Positions 1-7,797 of a DNA stretch of 64,000 nucleotides are shown here, piece after piece. The position numbers were made by a program, and so were the translations under genes. The DNA comes from Erwinia sp. S63 (GTDB lineage Bacteria; Pseudomonadota; Gammaproteobacteria; Enterobacterales; Enterobacteriaceae), in assembly GCF_016625195.1 (NCBI RefSeq), contig NZ_JACVUP010000010.1, positions 175,581 through 239,580 on the forward strand. Direction: 5' to 3'. Under the pieces are notes generated by a model, which searched no databases, was not told where the DNA came from, and saw only the letters and a program-made list of their open reading frames with translations. Numbering within the stretch: the first letter of the stretch is position 1; each line of letters opens with the position of its first letter.

Positions 1-1158
1 AATTTCCTCACACCAGATCGCACTATCTTCGCTCATATCGGTAAAGATGGTGGGTTGCAGATAGTAACCCGTGTCCTTTCCCGCCGGACGCCTTCCCCCG
101 CTCAAAAGCGTCGCCCCCTGCTCTACGCCTAGTGCAATAGCCCTCTGCACCTTCTCATACTGCGTAGCATTGACCAGTGGCCCGAGCAGCACGCCGTTTT
201 CAAATCCACACCCGATGGTGATTCTTTCTGCCTCACTCACCAGCCTTTCCAGAAGCGCAGGATAGAGACTGCGCTGAACCAGCACCCGAGACGTTGCAGA
301 ACACACTTCGCCCTTGTTCCAGAAAATACCAAACAGGATCCATTCCACCGCCTGCGTGATATCACTGTCTTCGAAGACAATAAATGCTGACTTCCCACCG
401 AGTTCAAGACTGACATTCTTGATGTCAGCCGCTGCAGCTTGCATGATTTTTCGCCCGGTTGGCACGCTCCCCGTAAACGCGAGTTTATCAATACCTGGGT
501 GTTCTGTTAGTGCCGCACCGGCCTCTGCACCCAAGCCCGTGATGACATTAAGCACCCCCGGAGGCAACTCAGCTTCACGGGCAATTTCAGCCAATTGCAA
601 GGCAGTAAGCGGCGTCACTTCTGAAGGTTTCAGTACCACCGTGCAGCCTGCTGCCAGGGCAGGTGCCACTTTCCATGCCGCCATTAACAGGGGGAAGTTC
701 CACGGAATAATGGCGCCGCACACGCCAACGGGCTCTTTACGCGCCACTGCACTAAATCTCTCATCTGACAGGCCAACCGTTTTTTCCCGCTCATCGTCCA
801 ACTTTTCTGCCAGATCAGCATAAAAGTCGAAGCAATAAGCAGTGTCGCCTATATCCCATAATGCCTCTGGTAGTGGTTTACCGTTATCACGGACTTCCAG
901 CTCAGCAAGCAACTGCTGCTTATCTCGAATAAGGCTGGCAATACGGCGCAAATAGTCAGCTCGATCTTTACCACTGAGTTCTGGCCAGCCGCTCTTATCG
1001 AAAGCATCACGTGCAGCCAGAACCGCAAGGTTTACATCTTCTTTTGTGGCGGCCGCTATCTGTGCGATAGCAACCTCATTAGAAGGATCGATAGTGTCAA
1101 AACTTCCGCCTTTAATCGGCGCTACCCAGCAGCCATTTATAAAAAGTTGGTTTTTCAT
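1..1158 (-). CDS. Aldehyde dehydrogenase (NAD(P)+), C-terminus cut by window edge
   Basis: The reading frame is open from the ATG at 1158 to base 1, giving 386 codons without a stop, so about 100 C-terminal residues of a normal ~490-residue ALDH lie outside the window. Visible ALDH signatures are the cofactor stretch IIPWNFPL, the general-base motif LELGGKSA, and the active-site cysteine in GEVCSATSR (Cys286, codon 301-303). The sequence is of the betaine-aldehyde/semialdehyde dehydrogenase type. An SD-like AGGAGATCG precedes the start. The upstream gene on the same strand is a DapA-family enzyme, and between them lies an oxidoreductase relic. This trio resembles hydroxyproline catabolism, where the ALDH oxidises alpha-ketoglutarate semialdehyde. 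The family call is firm; the substrate is an inference. Confidence 0.93.
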   Translation of the reverse strand, partial: MKNQLFINGCWVAPIKGGSFDTIDPSNEVAIAQIAAATKEDVNLAVLAARDAFDKSGWPELSGKDRADYLRRIASLIRDKQQLLAELEVRDNGKPLPEALWDIGDTAYCFDFYADLAEKLDDEREKTVGLSDERFSAVARKEPVGVCGAIIPWNFPLLMAAWKVAPALAAGCTVVLKPSEVTPLTALQLAEIAREAELPPGVLNVITGLGAEAGAALTEHPGIDKLAFTGSVPTGRKIMQAAAADIKNVSLELGGKSAFIVFEDSDITQAVEWILFGIFWNKGEVCSATSRVLVQRSLYPALLERLVSEAERITIGCGFENGVLLGPLVNATQYEKVQRAIALGVEQGATLLSGGRRPAGKDTGYYLQPTIFTDMSEDSAIWCEEI

Positions 1159-1190
1159 TATCGATCTCCTTTTATAAAACGTTAGCTTAG

Positions 1191-1330
1191 TCACAACATT
1201 CGCAATCGTCTCAATGCAGCTCTGGCATGCGTAGCAGATGGATCAATCAGCCGGACCTGATGCCCTTTTCTTTGCAGATAGAGGACACTACCAACGCCAC
1301 AATTACGACAGACTTCTGCTGTTTTGACAT
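1191..1330 (-). pseudogene. Relic of a DadA-type FAD-dependent D-amino-acid dehydrogenase
   Basis: On the minus strand an ATG at 1330 opens MSKQQKSVVIV, a typical start of the FAD dinucleotide fold. The frame is then lost. One base over, it continues as VGSVLYLQRKGHQVRLIDP, which matches the rest of the Rossmann beta-alpha-beta of D-amino-acid dehydrogenases (the usual form is like ALYLQRKGHQVTLIDP). After that it runs only about 17 more residues to a TGA at 1193-1191. The glycine-rich GxGxxG part is damaged and roughly 370 residues are missing. I read this as a gene reduced by a large internal deletion plus a frameshift. Its place between a DapA-like enzyme and an ALDH would fit a hydroxy-D-proline dehydrogenase (LhpB-like). 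The relic is short, so the assignment rests on one motif. Confidence 0.5.
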
Positions 1331-1386
1331 TTCAATAAGTGGCTAACAGGCAAGCTCAGTCTGTCAGACATCATTACCAGTAAAGG

Positions 1387-2265
1387 CTAATCTTGTGACG
1401 CCTCAAAAATTTTTCTGAACTTCGCTTTTTCTTCAGTGGTTAACGGCTGCAATGGCATACGCGCATTTCCGGGCTTGAAACCAGTAAGTTCACAGCCGTA
1501 CTTCACCTTCTGGATAAATTTCCCCTCTTCCATGCTGGCCATGACCGGGAAAAGTGATCGCATGACGTTCTGTGCTCCGATGAAATCGCCGCGACTGAAT
1601 TTACGGTAGAAATCACAAACTTGATGGGGAAAACAATTTGCCGGCCCGCAGATCCAACTGCTGGCACCCCACATGAAGAAGTCAAATGCAACATCATCTG
1701 AACCACATGAGAGCTGGTAATGGTCTTTATAGGTGTTTCCAATCTCCACAGCACGCAACACGCTACCGCTACTCTCTTTGATACCCACCACGCGTGGATG
1801 ATCTTTGAATGCATCCAATACGCTAAACCCGACTTCTACGTTGGTGCGCACCGGATAGTTATACAAGACTAAATTAATGTCACTGAATTCATTGAGAATA
1901 ACGTTGTAATGTCCAATCAACTCTTCTTGGGATGGCAAAGCATAATAAGGCGGTGCAATCAGCAGGTTTCGATAACCGGCATCCACGGTTTGTTTAATTT
2001 GCTCCAGCACTTCTCGCGTACATGAACCATTAGCACCCGCAATCAGTGTACCGCGATCGCCCACTGCAGTTTTAACTGTGTGCAAAACCTGACGTCGCTC
2101 CGCATTTGTCAGCGCATAATATTCACCCGTTGAACCCAATGGCACGAAACCACTTACCCCAGCGTTCAGCTGATATTCAATAAGGCTCCCAAGCTCATCG
2201 TGATCCACCGCTCCAGCTTCATTAAATGGGGTTATCAGGGCGGGTAATATACCGTTAAGTTTCAT
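1387..2265 (-). CDS. Dihydrodipicolinate synthase/N-acetylneuraminate lyase (DapA) family enzyme
   Basis: This 292-residue TIM-barrel class I aldolase-family protein has the expected signatures. They are GSTGEYYALT (residues 44-53), the catalytic tyrosine in YNYPVRT (Tyr135), and the Schiff-base lysine in GIKESSGS (Lys163). The ATG at 2265 is chosen because CGGGAG lies 8 bases upstream; the frame could extend 10 codons further but without a ribosome site. True DapA is usually not linked to ALDH genes, so a catabolic role is more likely. Candidates are 1-pyrroline-4-hydroxy-2-carboxylate deaminase of the hydroxyproline pathway, or a 2-keto-3-deoxy-sugar-acid aldolase/dehydratase. The relic FAD dehydrogenase just downstream and the ALDH after it favour the first. 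The family call is firm; the substrate is an inference. Confidence 0.88.
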   Translation of the reverse strand: MKLNGILPALITPFNEAGAVDHDELGSLIEYQLNAGVSGFVPLGSTGEYYALTNAERRQVLHTVKTAVGDRGTLIAGANGSCTREVLEQIKQTVDAGYRNLLIAPPYYALPSQEELIGHYNVILNEFSDINLVLYNYPVRTNVEVGFSVLDAFKDHPRVVGIKESSGSVLRAVEIGNTYKDHYQLSCGSDDVAFDFFMWGASSWICGPANCFPHQVCDFYRKFSRGDFIGAQNVMRSLFPVMASMEEGKFIQKVKYGCELTGFKPGNARMPLQPLTTEEKAKFRKIFEASQD

Positions 2266-2400
2266 GCGTATTACTCCCGTTAAGTCAGTTATCAAGAGGT
2301 ATCACGTCACTATCAAGTCTCTTCGACAAAGCCCACAAAATTCCGTAAGCAGGTTTTTTGTCATGAATTGATAAGGCGTATTTTTACATACTCGCACTCA

Positions 2401-2410
2401 ATGTATACAT
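2401..2410. promoter_or_regulatory. Perfect 10-bp palindrome ATGTATACAT, candidate GntR-type operator
   Basis: ATGTATACAT lies 136 bases upstream of the DapA-family start in the 2266-2628 gap. GntR-family regulators of sugar-acid and amino-acid pathways often bind sites with a GTATAC core. No regulator gene is adjacent in the window, so the assignment is tentative. The rest of this gap is AT-rich and holds no recognisable gene. Confidence 0.35.
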
Positions 2411-2595
2411 GATTGCACACAATGACTCATGTGAAGGGAATAGAAGCATGAAATTAGACAAGCCAACCAATAGGAATTACTTATGGATAAAGTTTTACGC
2501 TGGTCGACGTTTTCACAAGTGAGCATCACAATGAGGGGGAATGTGAACGGGGAATATCAGGGCATGCATTCTTTAGTTTTGATTGATAGGTTATA

Positions 2596-2613
2596 GGCCC
2601 AGCGCACTGGGCC
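2596..2613 (-). terminator. GC-rich hairpin after the old yellow enzyme gene
   Basis: The 7-bp stem GGCCCAG/CTGGGCC with loop CGCA lies about 15 bases beyond the stop codon at 2629. There is no good T-run on the minus strand, so it may be a weak or Rho-assisted terminator. Confidence 0.4.
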
Positions 2614-2628
2614 GCTTAAATGGAAAAA

Positions 2629-3720
2629 CTAAACCAGCGTGCCCTTCACGCCATGCGGTTCAGAACGCAAATACTGTGATGGAACCTTGACCTGCGCATT
2701 CAGCGCGGCAGCAGCCTGCCATGGCCAGTGCGGGTTGTAGAGCACGGCACGTCCCAACGCGACCAGATCGGCATCACCTTGCTCCACCACCGCTTCCGCC
2801 TGCTGCGGATCGGTGATCAAGCCCACACCGATAACAGGGATCTTCACCTGCTGGCGGATATCGCGTGCGAAAGGCAGTTGATAACCCGGCCCCACAGTGA
2901 TGGATTGCTGTGTTGATAGCCCACCGCTCGACACATGCACATAATCACAGCCCTGCGCTTCCAAACGCTGACTAAACACAATGGATTGCTCAACATCCCA
3001 GCCACCCTCAACCCAATCGCTGGCAGAGAGACGCACGCCAACTGGAATCGAAGCAGGCACAGCCGCACGTACCGCCGCAAACACCTCAAGTGGGAAACGT
3101 AAACGATTCTCCAGTGAACCACCGTATTGGTCCTGACGTAGGTTGCTCAGCGGCGACAGGAACTGATGCAGCAGATAACCGTGTGCCGCGTGGATTTCAA
3201 TCAGCTCAATACCCAGACGCACAGCACGCTGCGCGCTATCTACAAATGCCTGTTTGATGCGCGCCAGCCCCGCTTCATCCAAAGCGGTCGGTGCATGATC
3301 CTGCTCTGCAAAGCTGAGCGCTGAAGGAGCCACCGTTTGCCAGCCACCTTCACTCTCCGGCAGTTGATGCCCGCCCTGCCATGGCGCACGGCATGAAGCT
3401 TTACGCCCGGCGTGGCCCAGCTGGATACCCAGACGGATCGGTGACCAGACGCGAATGTCAGAAAGCACGCTGTGTAACGCGGCTTCCGTCTTGTCATCCC
3501 ACAGCCCGAGATCTCCCGGCGAGATACGACCTGGCGCTTCAACGGCGGTGGCTTCCAGAATCAGCAATCCTGCGCCAGACAGCGCCAGTGAACCTAAATG
3601 GATGCGGTGCCAGCTGCTGGCGCATCCCGCATCGGCGGAGTATTGGCACATCGGGGCGATCACGATGCGGTTCTCCAGCTCAAGCTCTCCAATCTTTACG
3701 GCACTAAACAGTTGGCTCAT
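2629..3720 (-). CDS. Old yellow enzyme family NADH:flavin oxidoreductase (XenA/YqjM/NamA type)
   Basis: This is a 363-residue FMN TIM-barrel ene-reductase. It carries the class signature MCQYS with Cys25, characteristic of XenA/YqjM rather than classical OYE. It also has QLGHAGRKAS, the substrate-anion site HAAHGYLLHQFLSP, YGGSLENR, and the C-terminal FMN phosphate region VGLITDP...ALGRAVLYNP. These enzymes reduce activated C=C bonds in electrophilic enals, enones and nitro compounds using NAD(P)H, and usually work in xenobiotic or oxidative defence. AAGGGA precedes the ATG at 3720. It is monocistronic, with 220 bases to the next gene. Confidence 0.93.
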   Translation of the reverse strand: MSQLFSAVKIGELELENRIVIAPMCQYSADAGCASSWHRIHLGSLALSGAGLLILEATAVEAPGRISPGDLGLWDDKTEAALHSVLSDIRVWSPIRLGIQLGHAGRKASCRAPWQGGHQLPESEGGWQTVAPSALSFAEQDHAPTALDEAGLARIKQAFVDSAQRAVRLGIELIEIHAAHGYLLHQFLSPLSNLRQDQYGGSLENRLRFPLEVFAAVRAAVPASIPVGVRLSASDWVEGGWDVEQSIVFSQRLEAQGCDYVHVSSGGLSTQQSITVGPGYQLPFARDIRQQVKIPVIGVGLITDPQQAEAVVEQGDADLVALGRAVLYNPHWPWQAAAALNAQVKVPSQYLRSEPHGVKGTLV

Positions 3721-3940
3721 CTTTATCCCTTAACGTTGGTAGCAGCAGCGATTTAAACTACGTTAACACCGTTCTGTTAAGGGTGTAGACGTCAATTTGT
3801 TTAATAAGTATGAGGAAAACGTCCGTGACACCGGATGATTCTCAGTGTCGAACCCGCATTGCGCAAGGGATAGAAGGCAAGAGTTAAAACATCGCGGGAT
3901 AGTGTAGTGCAGCGAAGTTGAAGCTAAAAATGAGGGTCGT

Positions 3941-4834
3941 TTAACCCTTTCCCCGACTCCAGTACGCCATAAAACTTACCACCTGTTGCGCTACGTTACG
4001 CTCACCCAGCAGATACCGGCGAATATGCTTCACTGTTGAAGATTCCGCAGCAACCCAGCCATAAAAGCGATGGCTATTATTCGCTGCGCTCTGCCACAAA
4101 TCCTCCCCCTCAACGTCATCCGCTGCATGACGAGATGCGCCGATCGCATAGTCAGGAATAAAAGCATGCTGCTTAACCGCATTCACTAAAGCCACACCGT
4201 GAGATGTACTCATCTTCTCGCGTGGCAGCCAAATGACTTCCGCGAAGGCATAGTGACTCAGGTCAACAACGTCATTCTCTAACGGGATTTCCTGAAATAC
4301 CTGAACGCGGGGAGGTGAAGCCATTTCAGCCATTTGCTCAATGATTCCCTTAACCGCCGGGAAGGCAGTCTCGTCAGCGATAATTAATGCGCGCTCGACT
4401 TGAGAAGCCGGTTTCCACTCATACCCTCCACTGTCGGCAGCGTGATCACGATTGGGAGCGACAATTTGCAACGCATCGCCCGGCATGGCGGAGATAACCC
4501 AGGCCGAGGCGGGCCCTTCAGTGCCGTGAATAACAAACTCCACTTCCATTTGTTTCTCCGCGGCAATGACCCGGCGCAGCGTGTACGTTCGCATGATTGG
4601 CCGTTGATGTGGGGGGATGCTTTTGAATTGATCCCACCAGCCGCCGCTCTCGGTTAACGACGAGACCAGACCCTCTGGAGAAGGAAAGAGTATTTTGATG
4701 CGCTGATCCGGCCCATCCATCTTCATCTGCCTCACCTCTTCGCCGGTGAATACGCAGCTCATCAGGGAAGGTGTCAGCCTGCGCTTTTGCAATAGCGTCA
4801 CATTGAAGACTCGGTATCCGGGAACGGTAGCCAT
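3941..4834 (-). CDS. Siderophore-interacting protein (SIP/ViuB family ferric-siderophore reductase)
   Basis: This 297-residue cytoplasmic flavoprotein has the FAD-binding RTYTLRR motif and a central segment running FVIHG-TEGPAS-W-A-GD, then an NAD(P)H-binding C-terminal half (LIIADETAFPAV). SIP proteins release iron by reducing ferric siderophores after import. Its neighbour iutA, divergent across a Fur-controlled region, makes hydroxamate/citrate siderophore iron the likely substrate. The start has only a weak upstream GAG. No Fur box was found close to its own start; the clear box at 5153-5171 is about 320 bases away and faces iutA. Confidence 0.9.
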   Translation of the reverse strand: MATVPGYRVFNVTLLQKRRLTPSLMSCVFTGEEVRQMKMDGPDQRIKILFPSPEGLVSSLTESGGWWDQFKSIPPHQRPIMRTYTLRRVIAAEKQMEVEFVIHGTEGPASAWVISAMPGDALQIVAPNRDHAADSGGYEWKPASQVERALIIADETAFPAVKGIIEQMAEMASPPRVQVFQEIPLENDVVDLSHYAFAEVIWLPREKMSTSHGVALVNAVKQHAFIPDYAIGASRHAADDVEGEDLWQSAANNSHRFYGWVAAESSTVKHIRRYLLGERNVAQQVVSFMAYWSRGKG

Positions 4835-5127
4835 TTTTCAACTCTGGCGCTCAGCGCGCACTCTCTGATGTCAAGATGAATACCCGCCTCGGAAGCCCGT
4901 TCCCTTATTGAGGGAATGCACCGCTATCGCGTGGAGGCAAGCAATAGATTAATAAGCTGTTGTAACTCATTTCCAACATAGACGCACAAGAGGCTGACAT
5001 TCCATGGGGGCCATACGTGTCTCATCCTCCCCCACAAATCATTAGCCACTGGCACCAGATCGTAAAATAACCGTTAAATTAACAGGCATTACATGTGATT
5101 AGGTGTGTGTAAATATTACAAAACTTA

Positions 5128-5171
5128 TTGCCAATGTAAATGAAATACCTATCATAACGATAATCATTATC
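5128..5171 (+). promoter_or_regulatory. iutA promoter with Fur box
   Basis: A sigma70-like promoter reads TTGCCA (5128-5133), 16 bases, then TATCAT (5150-5155). The Fur box at 5153-5171 matches the consensus GATAATGATAATCATTATC in 17 of 19 positions and covers the -10 and start region. This is the normal arrangement for iron repression. The remainder of the 4835-5193 gap holds no gene that I can recognise. Confidence 0.88.
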
Positions 5172-5193
5172 AATTGATCGACGAGATTTTCTT

Positions 5194-5349
5194 ATGGATA
5201 ACCGCTTCCAAACAGCGGATGTGGATACCACAGGCCTGCGTTCAGGCGCCCGTGTTCGTCCCAACCCTCCAGCGTGCTGCAGCCAAAAACGCATCATCAA
5301 CGACCCGTTAATTCAGTTCAATGTTGAACACTTCATCGGAAAAAAATAA
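5194..5349 (+). CDS. Small ORF (51 aa) in the iutA leader, unknown
   Basis: An ATG 22 bases after the Fur box opens a 51-residue frame beginning MDNRFQTADV and ending EHFIGKK. It stops 3 bases before the iutA start, a spacing that would allow translational coupling. A GAG precedes the ATG, but iutA itself has only a weak GGA upstream, so the small ORF could help load ribosomes. It contains an adjacent CC pair and no membrane segment. It does not resemble IucA-D. It could be a leader peptide, a small HemP-like protein that has lost the family motif, or a relic of deleted upstream genes. I do not recognise a family. Confidence 0.4.
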   Translation: MDNRFQTADVDTTGLRSGARVRPNPPACCSQKRIINDPLIQFNVEHFIGKK

Positions 5350-5352
5350 CAA

Positions 5353-7542
5353 ATGAAACAGCCTTATCTCTGGGTTTTAAAACCATGCTTGCTTGCCGTG
5401 CTCTCTTCCAGCGCCTGGGCTGAAGAGCCAAAGGAAGATCAGATGGTGGTATCCGCTAGCCGCACCCATCGCAGCGTCGCCGAAATGGCGCAGACCACCT
5501 GGATCATTGAGCAGGCTGAAATCGAGCAGCAGGTGCAGGGCGGTAAGGAGTTGAAGGAAGTCCTGGCGCAACTCATTCCCGGCATGGATGTCAGCAGCCA
5601 GGGGCGAACCAACTACGGTATGAATATGCGCGGTCGTTCCATGATGGTTATGGTGGACGGCGTGCGTCTGAATTCATCACGCAGCGACAGCCGTCAGCTT
5701 GATTCCATCGATCCTTTCAATATCGAGCGCATCGAAGTGATTTCCGGCGCGACCTCACTCTACGGCGGCGGCAGCACCGGCGGCCTGATTAACATTGTCA
5801 CCAAAAAAGGTCAGGCAGGCACCGAGGTCGAGTTGCAAACCGGCGCTAAGAGCGGCTTCAACAGCCATAACGATCATGACGAAAACATCGCGGCTGGCGT
5901 GAGCGGAGGCAATGAAAAAGCTTCCGGACGCCTCTCCGTGGCATATCAGCGTTATGGCGGCTGGTATGATGGCAAAGGCGATGAGGTGATCATTGATAAT
6001 ACCCAGACCGGGCTGCAGTATTCCGATCGCCTGGATGTGATGGGCACAGGAACGCTGAACATTGATGAAAACCAGCAATTGCAGCTCACCACGCAGTATT
6101 TTAAGAGTGAATCAGACGGTAAGCATGGGCTGTATCTGGGCGAGAACTTCTCGGCCGTGACCGGTTCGGGCAATGCCTACAACTCAGGCAATCTCAACTC
6201 CGATCGCCTGCCCGGCACGGAACGCCACCTGATTAACCTGCAATATTCGAATACTGATTTTCTCGGTCAGGATTTGGTGGCGCAGATTTATTATCGTGAT
6301 GAAAACCTGACCTTCTACCCCTTCCCCACGCTCAGTGGTGGTCGGGTCACCAGTATTGGCGCTTCACAGCAGAAAACAGATTTCTACGGCGCTAAGCTGA
6401 CGCTCAACAGCAACCCCGTCGATGCCCTGACGCTCACCTATGGTGTGGACGCTGAGCATGAAACCTTCGATGCCAACCAGCAGTTCTTTGATCTGAACAC
6501 CGCGGCGCAAAGCGGCGGGATGACGCTGGAAAACGCCTATAATGTTGGCCGTTATCCGGGCTACAGCATCACCAACCTCGCCCCTTTCCTGCAGTCCAGC
6601 TATGACATTGATGCCATCACCCTGAGCGGTGGTGTGCGTTACCAGTACACGAAAAACAAAGTGGATGACTTTGTTGGCTACGCCCAGCAGCAAGCCATTG
6701 CCACCGGCCGGGCAACCTCGGCGGATGCCGTGCCGGGCGGCTCAACAAATTACAATAATCTGCTGTTCAATGCCGGAATACTGGGCCGCATTACCGAGCG
6801 CCAGCAGGTATGGTTCAACTTCTCACAGGGCTTTGAGATCCCGGATCTGGCGAAATATTACGGCTCAGGCACTTATCAGCTGGCTAACGGGCATTACAAC
6901 CTGCTCAACAGCGTCAACGTGAATGACTCCAAACTGGATGGCATTAAGGTTGATGCCTACGAGCTGGGTTGGCGTTATACCGGTGATAATCTGCGCACCC
7001 AGCTGGCGACGTATTATTCACTGTCGGATAAAACCATCAGCATTAATAAAACCGACATGACCATTAACCTTGACGACGATAAGCGACGAATTTATGGCGT
7101 TGAGGGTCAGGTCGATTATTTCTTCAATGACAGTGAATGGAGCACCGGCTCGAATTTCAACATCATCAAATCAGAAACGCGCGTCGACGGAAAATGGGAG
7201 AAGCTGACCATTGACAGCGCCAGCCCGTCGAAAGTCAGCGCCTGGCTGAACTGGGCACCGGGAGACTGGAATCTGCGAGTACAAAGCACGCAAACCTTCG
7301 ACGTGTCTGATGCTGATGGCAAGAAAATTAACGGTTATAACACCGTTGATTTCCTGGGAAGCTACGCGTTGCCAGTGGGCAAACTCAGCTTCAGCGTGGA
7401 GAACCTGCTGGATAAGGATTACACCACGGCATGGGGACAGCGCGCGCCAGGGTTGTACAGCCCGACCTATGGTGATGCCGGGCTTTACACCTATAAAGGC
7501 CGCGGCAGGACTTTTGGTCTGAACTACTCGGTCGTGTTTTAA
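5353..7542 (+). CDS. iutA: Ferric aerobactin TonB-dependent receptor IutA
   Basis: This 729-residue outer-membrane receptor strongly resembles E. coli IutA along its whole length, for example VAEMAQTTW, GGKELK, RTNYGMN, SSRSDSRQLDSIDPFNIERI and the end GRGRTFGLNYSVVF. It has a signal peptide of about 23 residues ending AWA, a TonB box DQMVVSA (29-35), a plug with NIVTKKG and a C-terminal phenylalanine. It imports Fe(III)-aerobactin and is repressed by Fur through the site at 5153-5171. In the usual arrangement iutA closes the iucABCD-iutA operon. Here no synthesis gene is present and only a small ORF precedes it, so the cell may take up aerobactin made by others or synthesise it from another locus. 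Confidence 0.96.
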   Translation: MKQPYLWVLKPCLLAVLSSSAWAEEPKEDQMVVSASRTHRSVAEMAQTTWIIEQAEIEQQVQGGKELKEVLAQLIPGMDVSSQGRTNYGMNMRGRSMMVMVDGVRLNSSRSDSRQLDSIDPFNIERIEVISGATSLYGGGSTGGLINIVTKKGQAGTEVELQTGAKSGFNSHNDHDENIAAGVSGGNEKASGRLSVAYQRYGGWYDGKGDEVIIDNTQTGLQYSDRLDVMGTGTLNIDENQQLQLTTQYFKSESDGKHGLYLGENFSAVTGSGNAYNSGNLNSDRLPGTERHLINLQYSNTDFLGQDLVAQIYYRDENLTFYPFPTLSGGRVTSIGASQQKTDFYGAKLTLNSNPVDALTLTYGVDAEHETFDANQQFFDLNTAAQSGGMTLENAYNVGRYPGYSITNLAPFLQSSYDIDAITLSGGVRYQYTKNKVDDFVGYAQQQAIATGRATSADAVPGGSTNYNNLLFNAGILGRITERQQVWFNFSQGFEIPDLAKYYGSGTYQLANGHYNLLNSVNVNDSKLDGIKVDAYELGWRYTGDNLRTQLATYYSLSDKTISINKTDMTINLDDDKRRIYGVEGQVDYFFNDSEWSTGSNFNIIKSETRVDGKWEKLTIDSASPSKVSAWLNWAPGDWNLRVQSTQTFDVSDADGKKINGYNTVDFLGSYALPVGKLSFSVENLLDKDYTTAWGQRAPGLYSPTYGDAGLYTYKGRGRTFGLNYSVVF

Positions 7543-7547
7543 CCTCC

Positions 7548-7577
7548 AGGTGGCATCTGCCTGGACAGATGCCACCT
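7548..7577 (+). terminator. Strong hairpin after iutA
   Basis: A perfect 12-bp inverted repeat (AGGTGGCATCTG at 7548-7559 and its complement at 7566-7577) has a 6-base loop and starts 6 bases past the iutA stop. It lacks a long T-run, so read-through into the DUF2256 gene is possible. Confidence 0.6.
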
Positions 7578-7612
7578 TAAGCTCTCATAACACGCGTCGC
7601 AGGCAACACAAT

Positions 7613-7783
7613 ATGAAAGACTTCAAAGGAAACAAAAAATCCCTGCCCGTCCGCTATTGCAAGCAGTGCCATAAGCCGATGACCTGGCGTAAAAAGTGGG
7701 AAAATTGCTGGGATGAAGTGCAGTACTGCTCAGAGCGCTGCCGCCGTGCAGGTAAAAGCCACACGAACAGCAGCGGGTCCTGA
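7613..7783 (+). CDS. DUF2256 family small zinc-finger-like protein
   Basis: This 56-residue protein has the family pattern YCKQCHKPMTWRKKW...WDEVQYCSERCR, two CxxC/CxxxC pairs that probably bind zinc. Members are about 50-60 residues and of unknown function, so the length is normal. The ATG at 7613 is the one preceding the conserved core; the frame extends upstream only through the iutA terminator hairpin. It may be expressed by read-through from iutA. Confidence 0.85.
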   Translation: MKDFKGNKKSLPVRYCKQCHKPMTWRKKWENCWDEVQYCSERCRRAGKSHTNSSGS

Positions 7784-7797
7784 CCCGATTTAAACCA

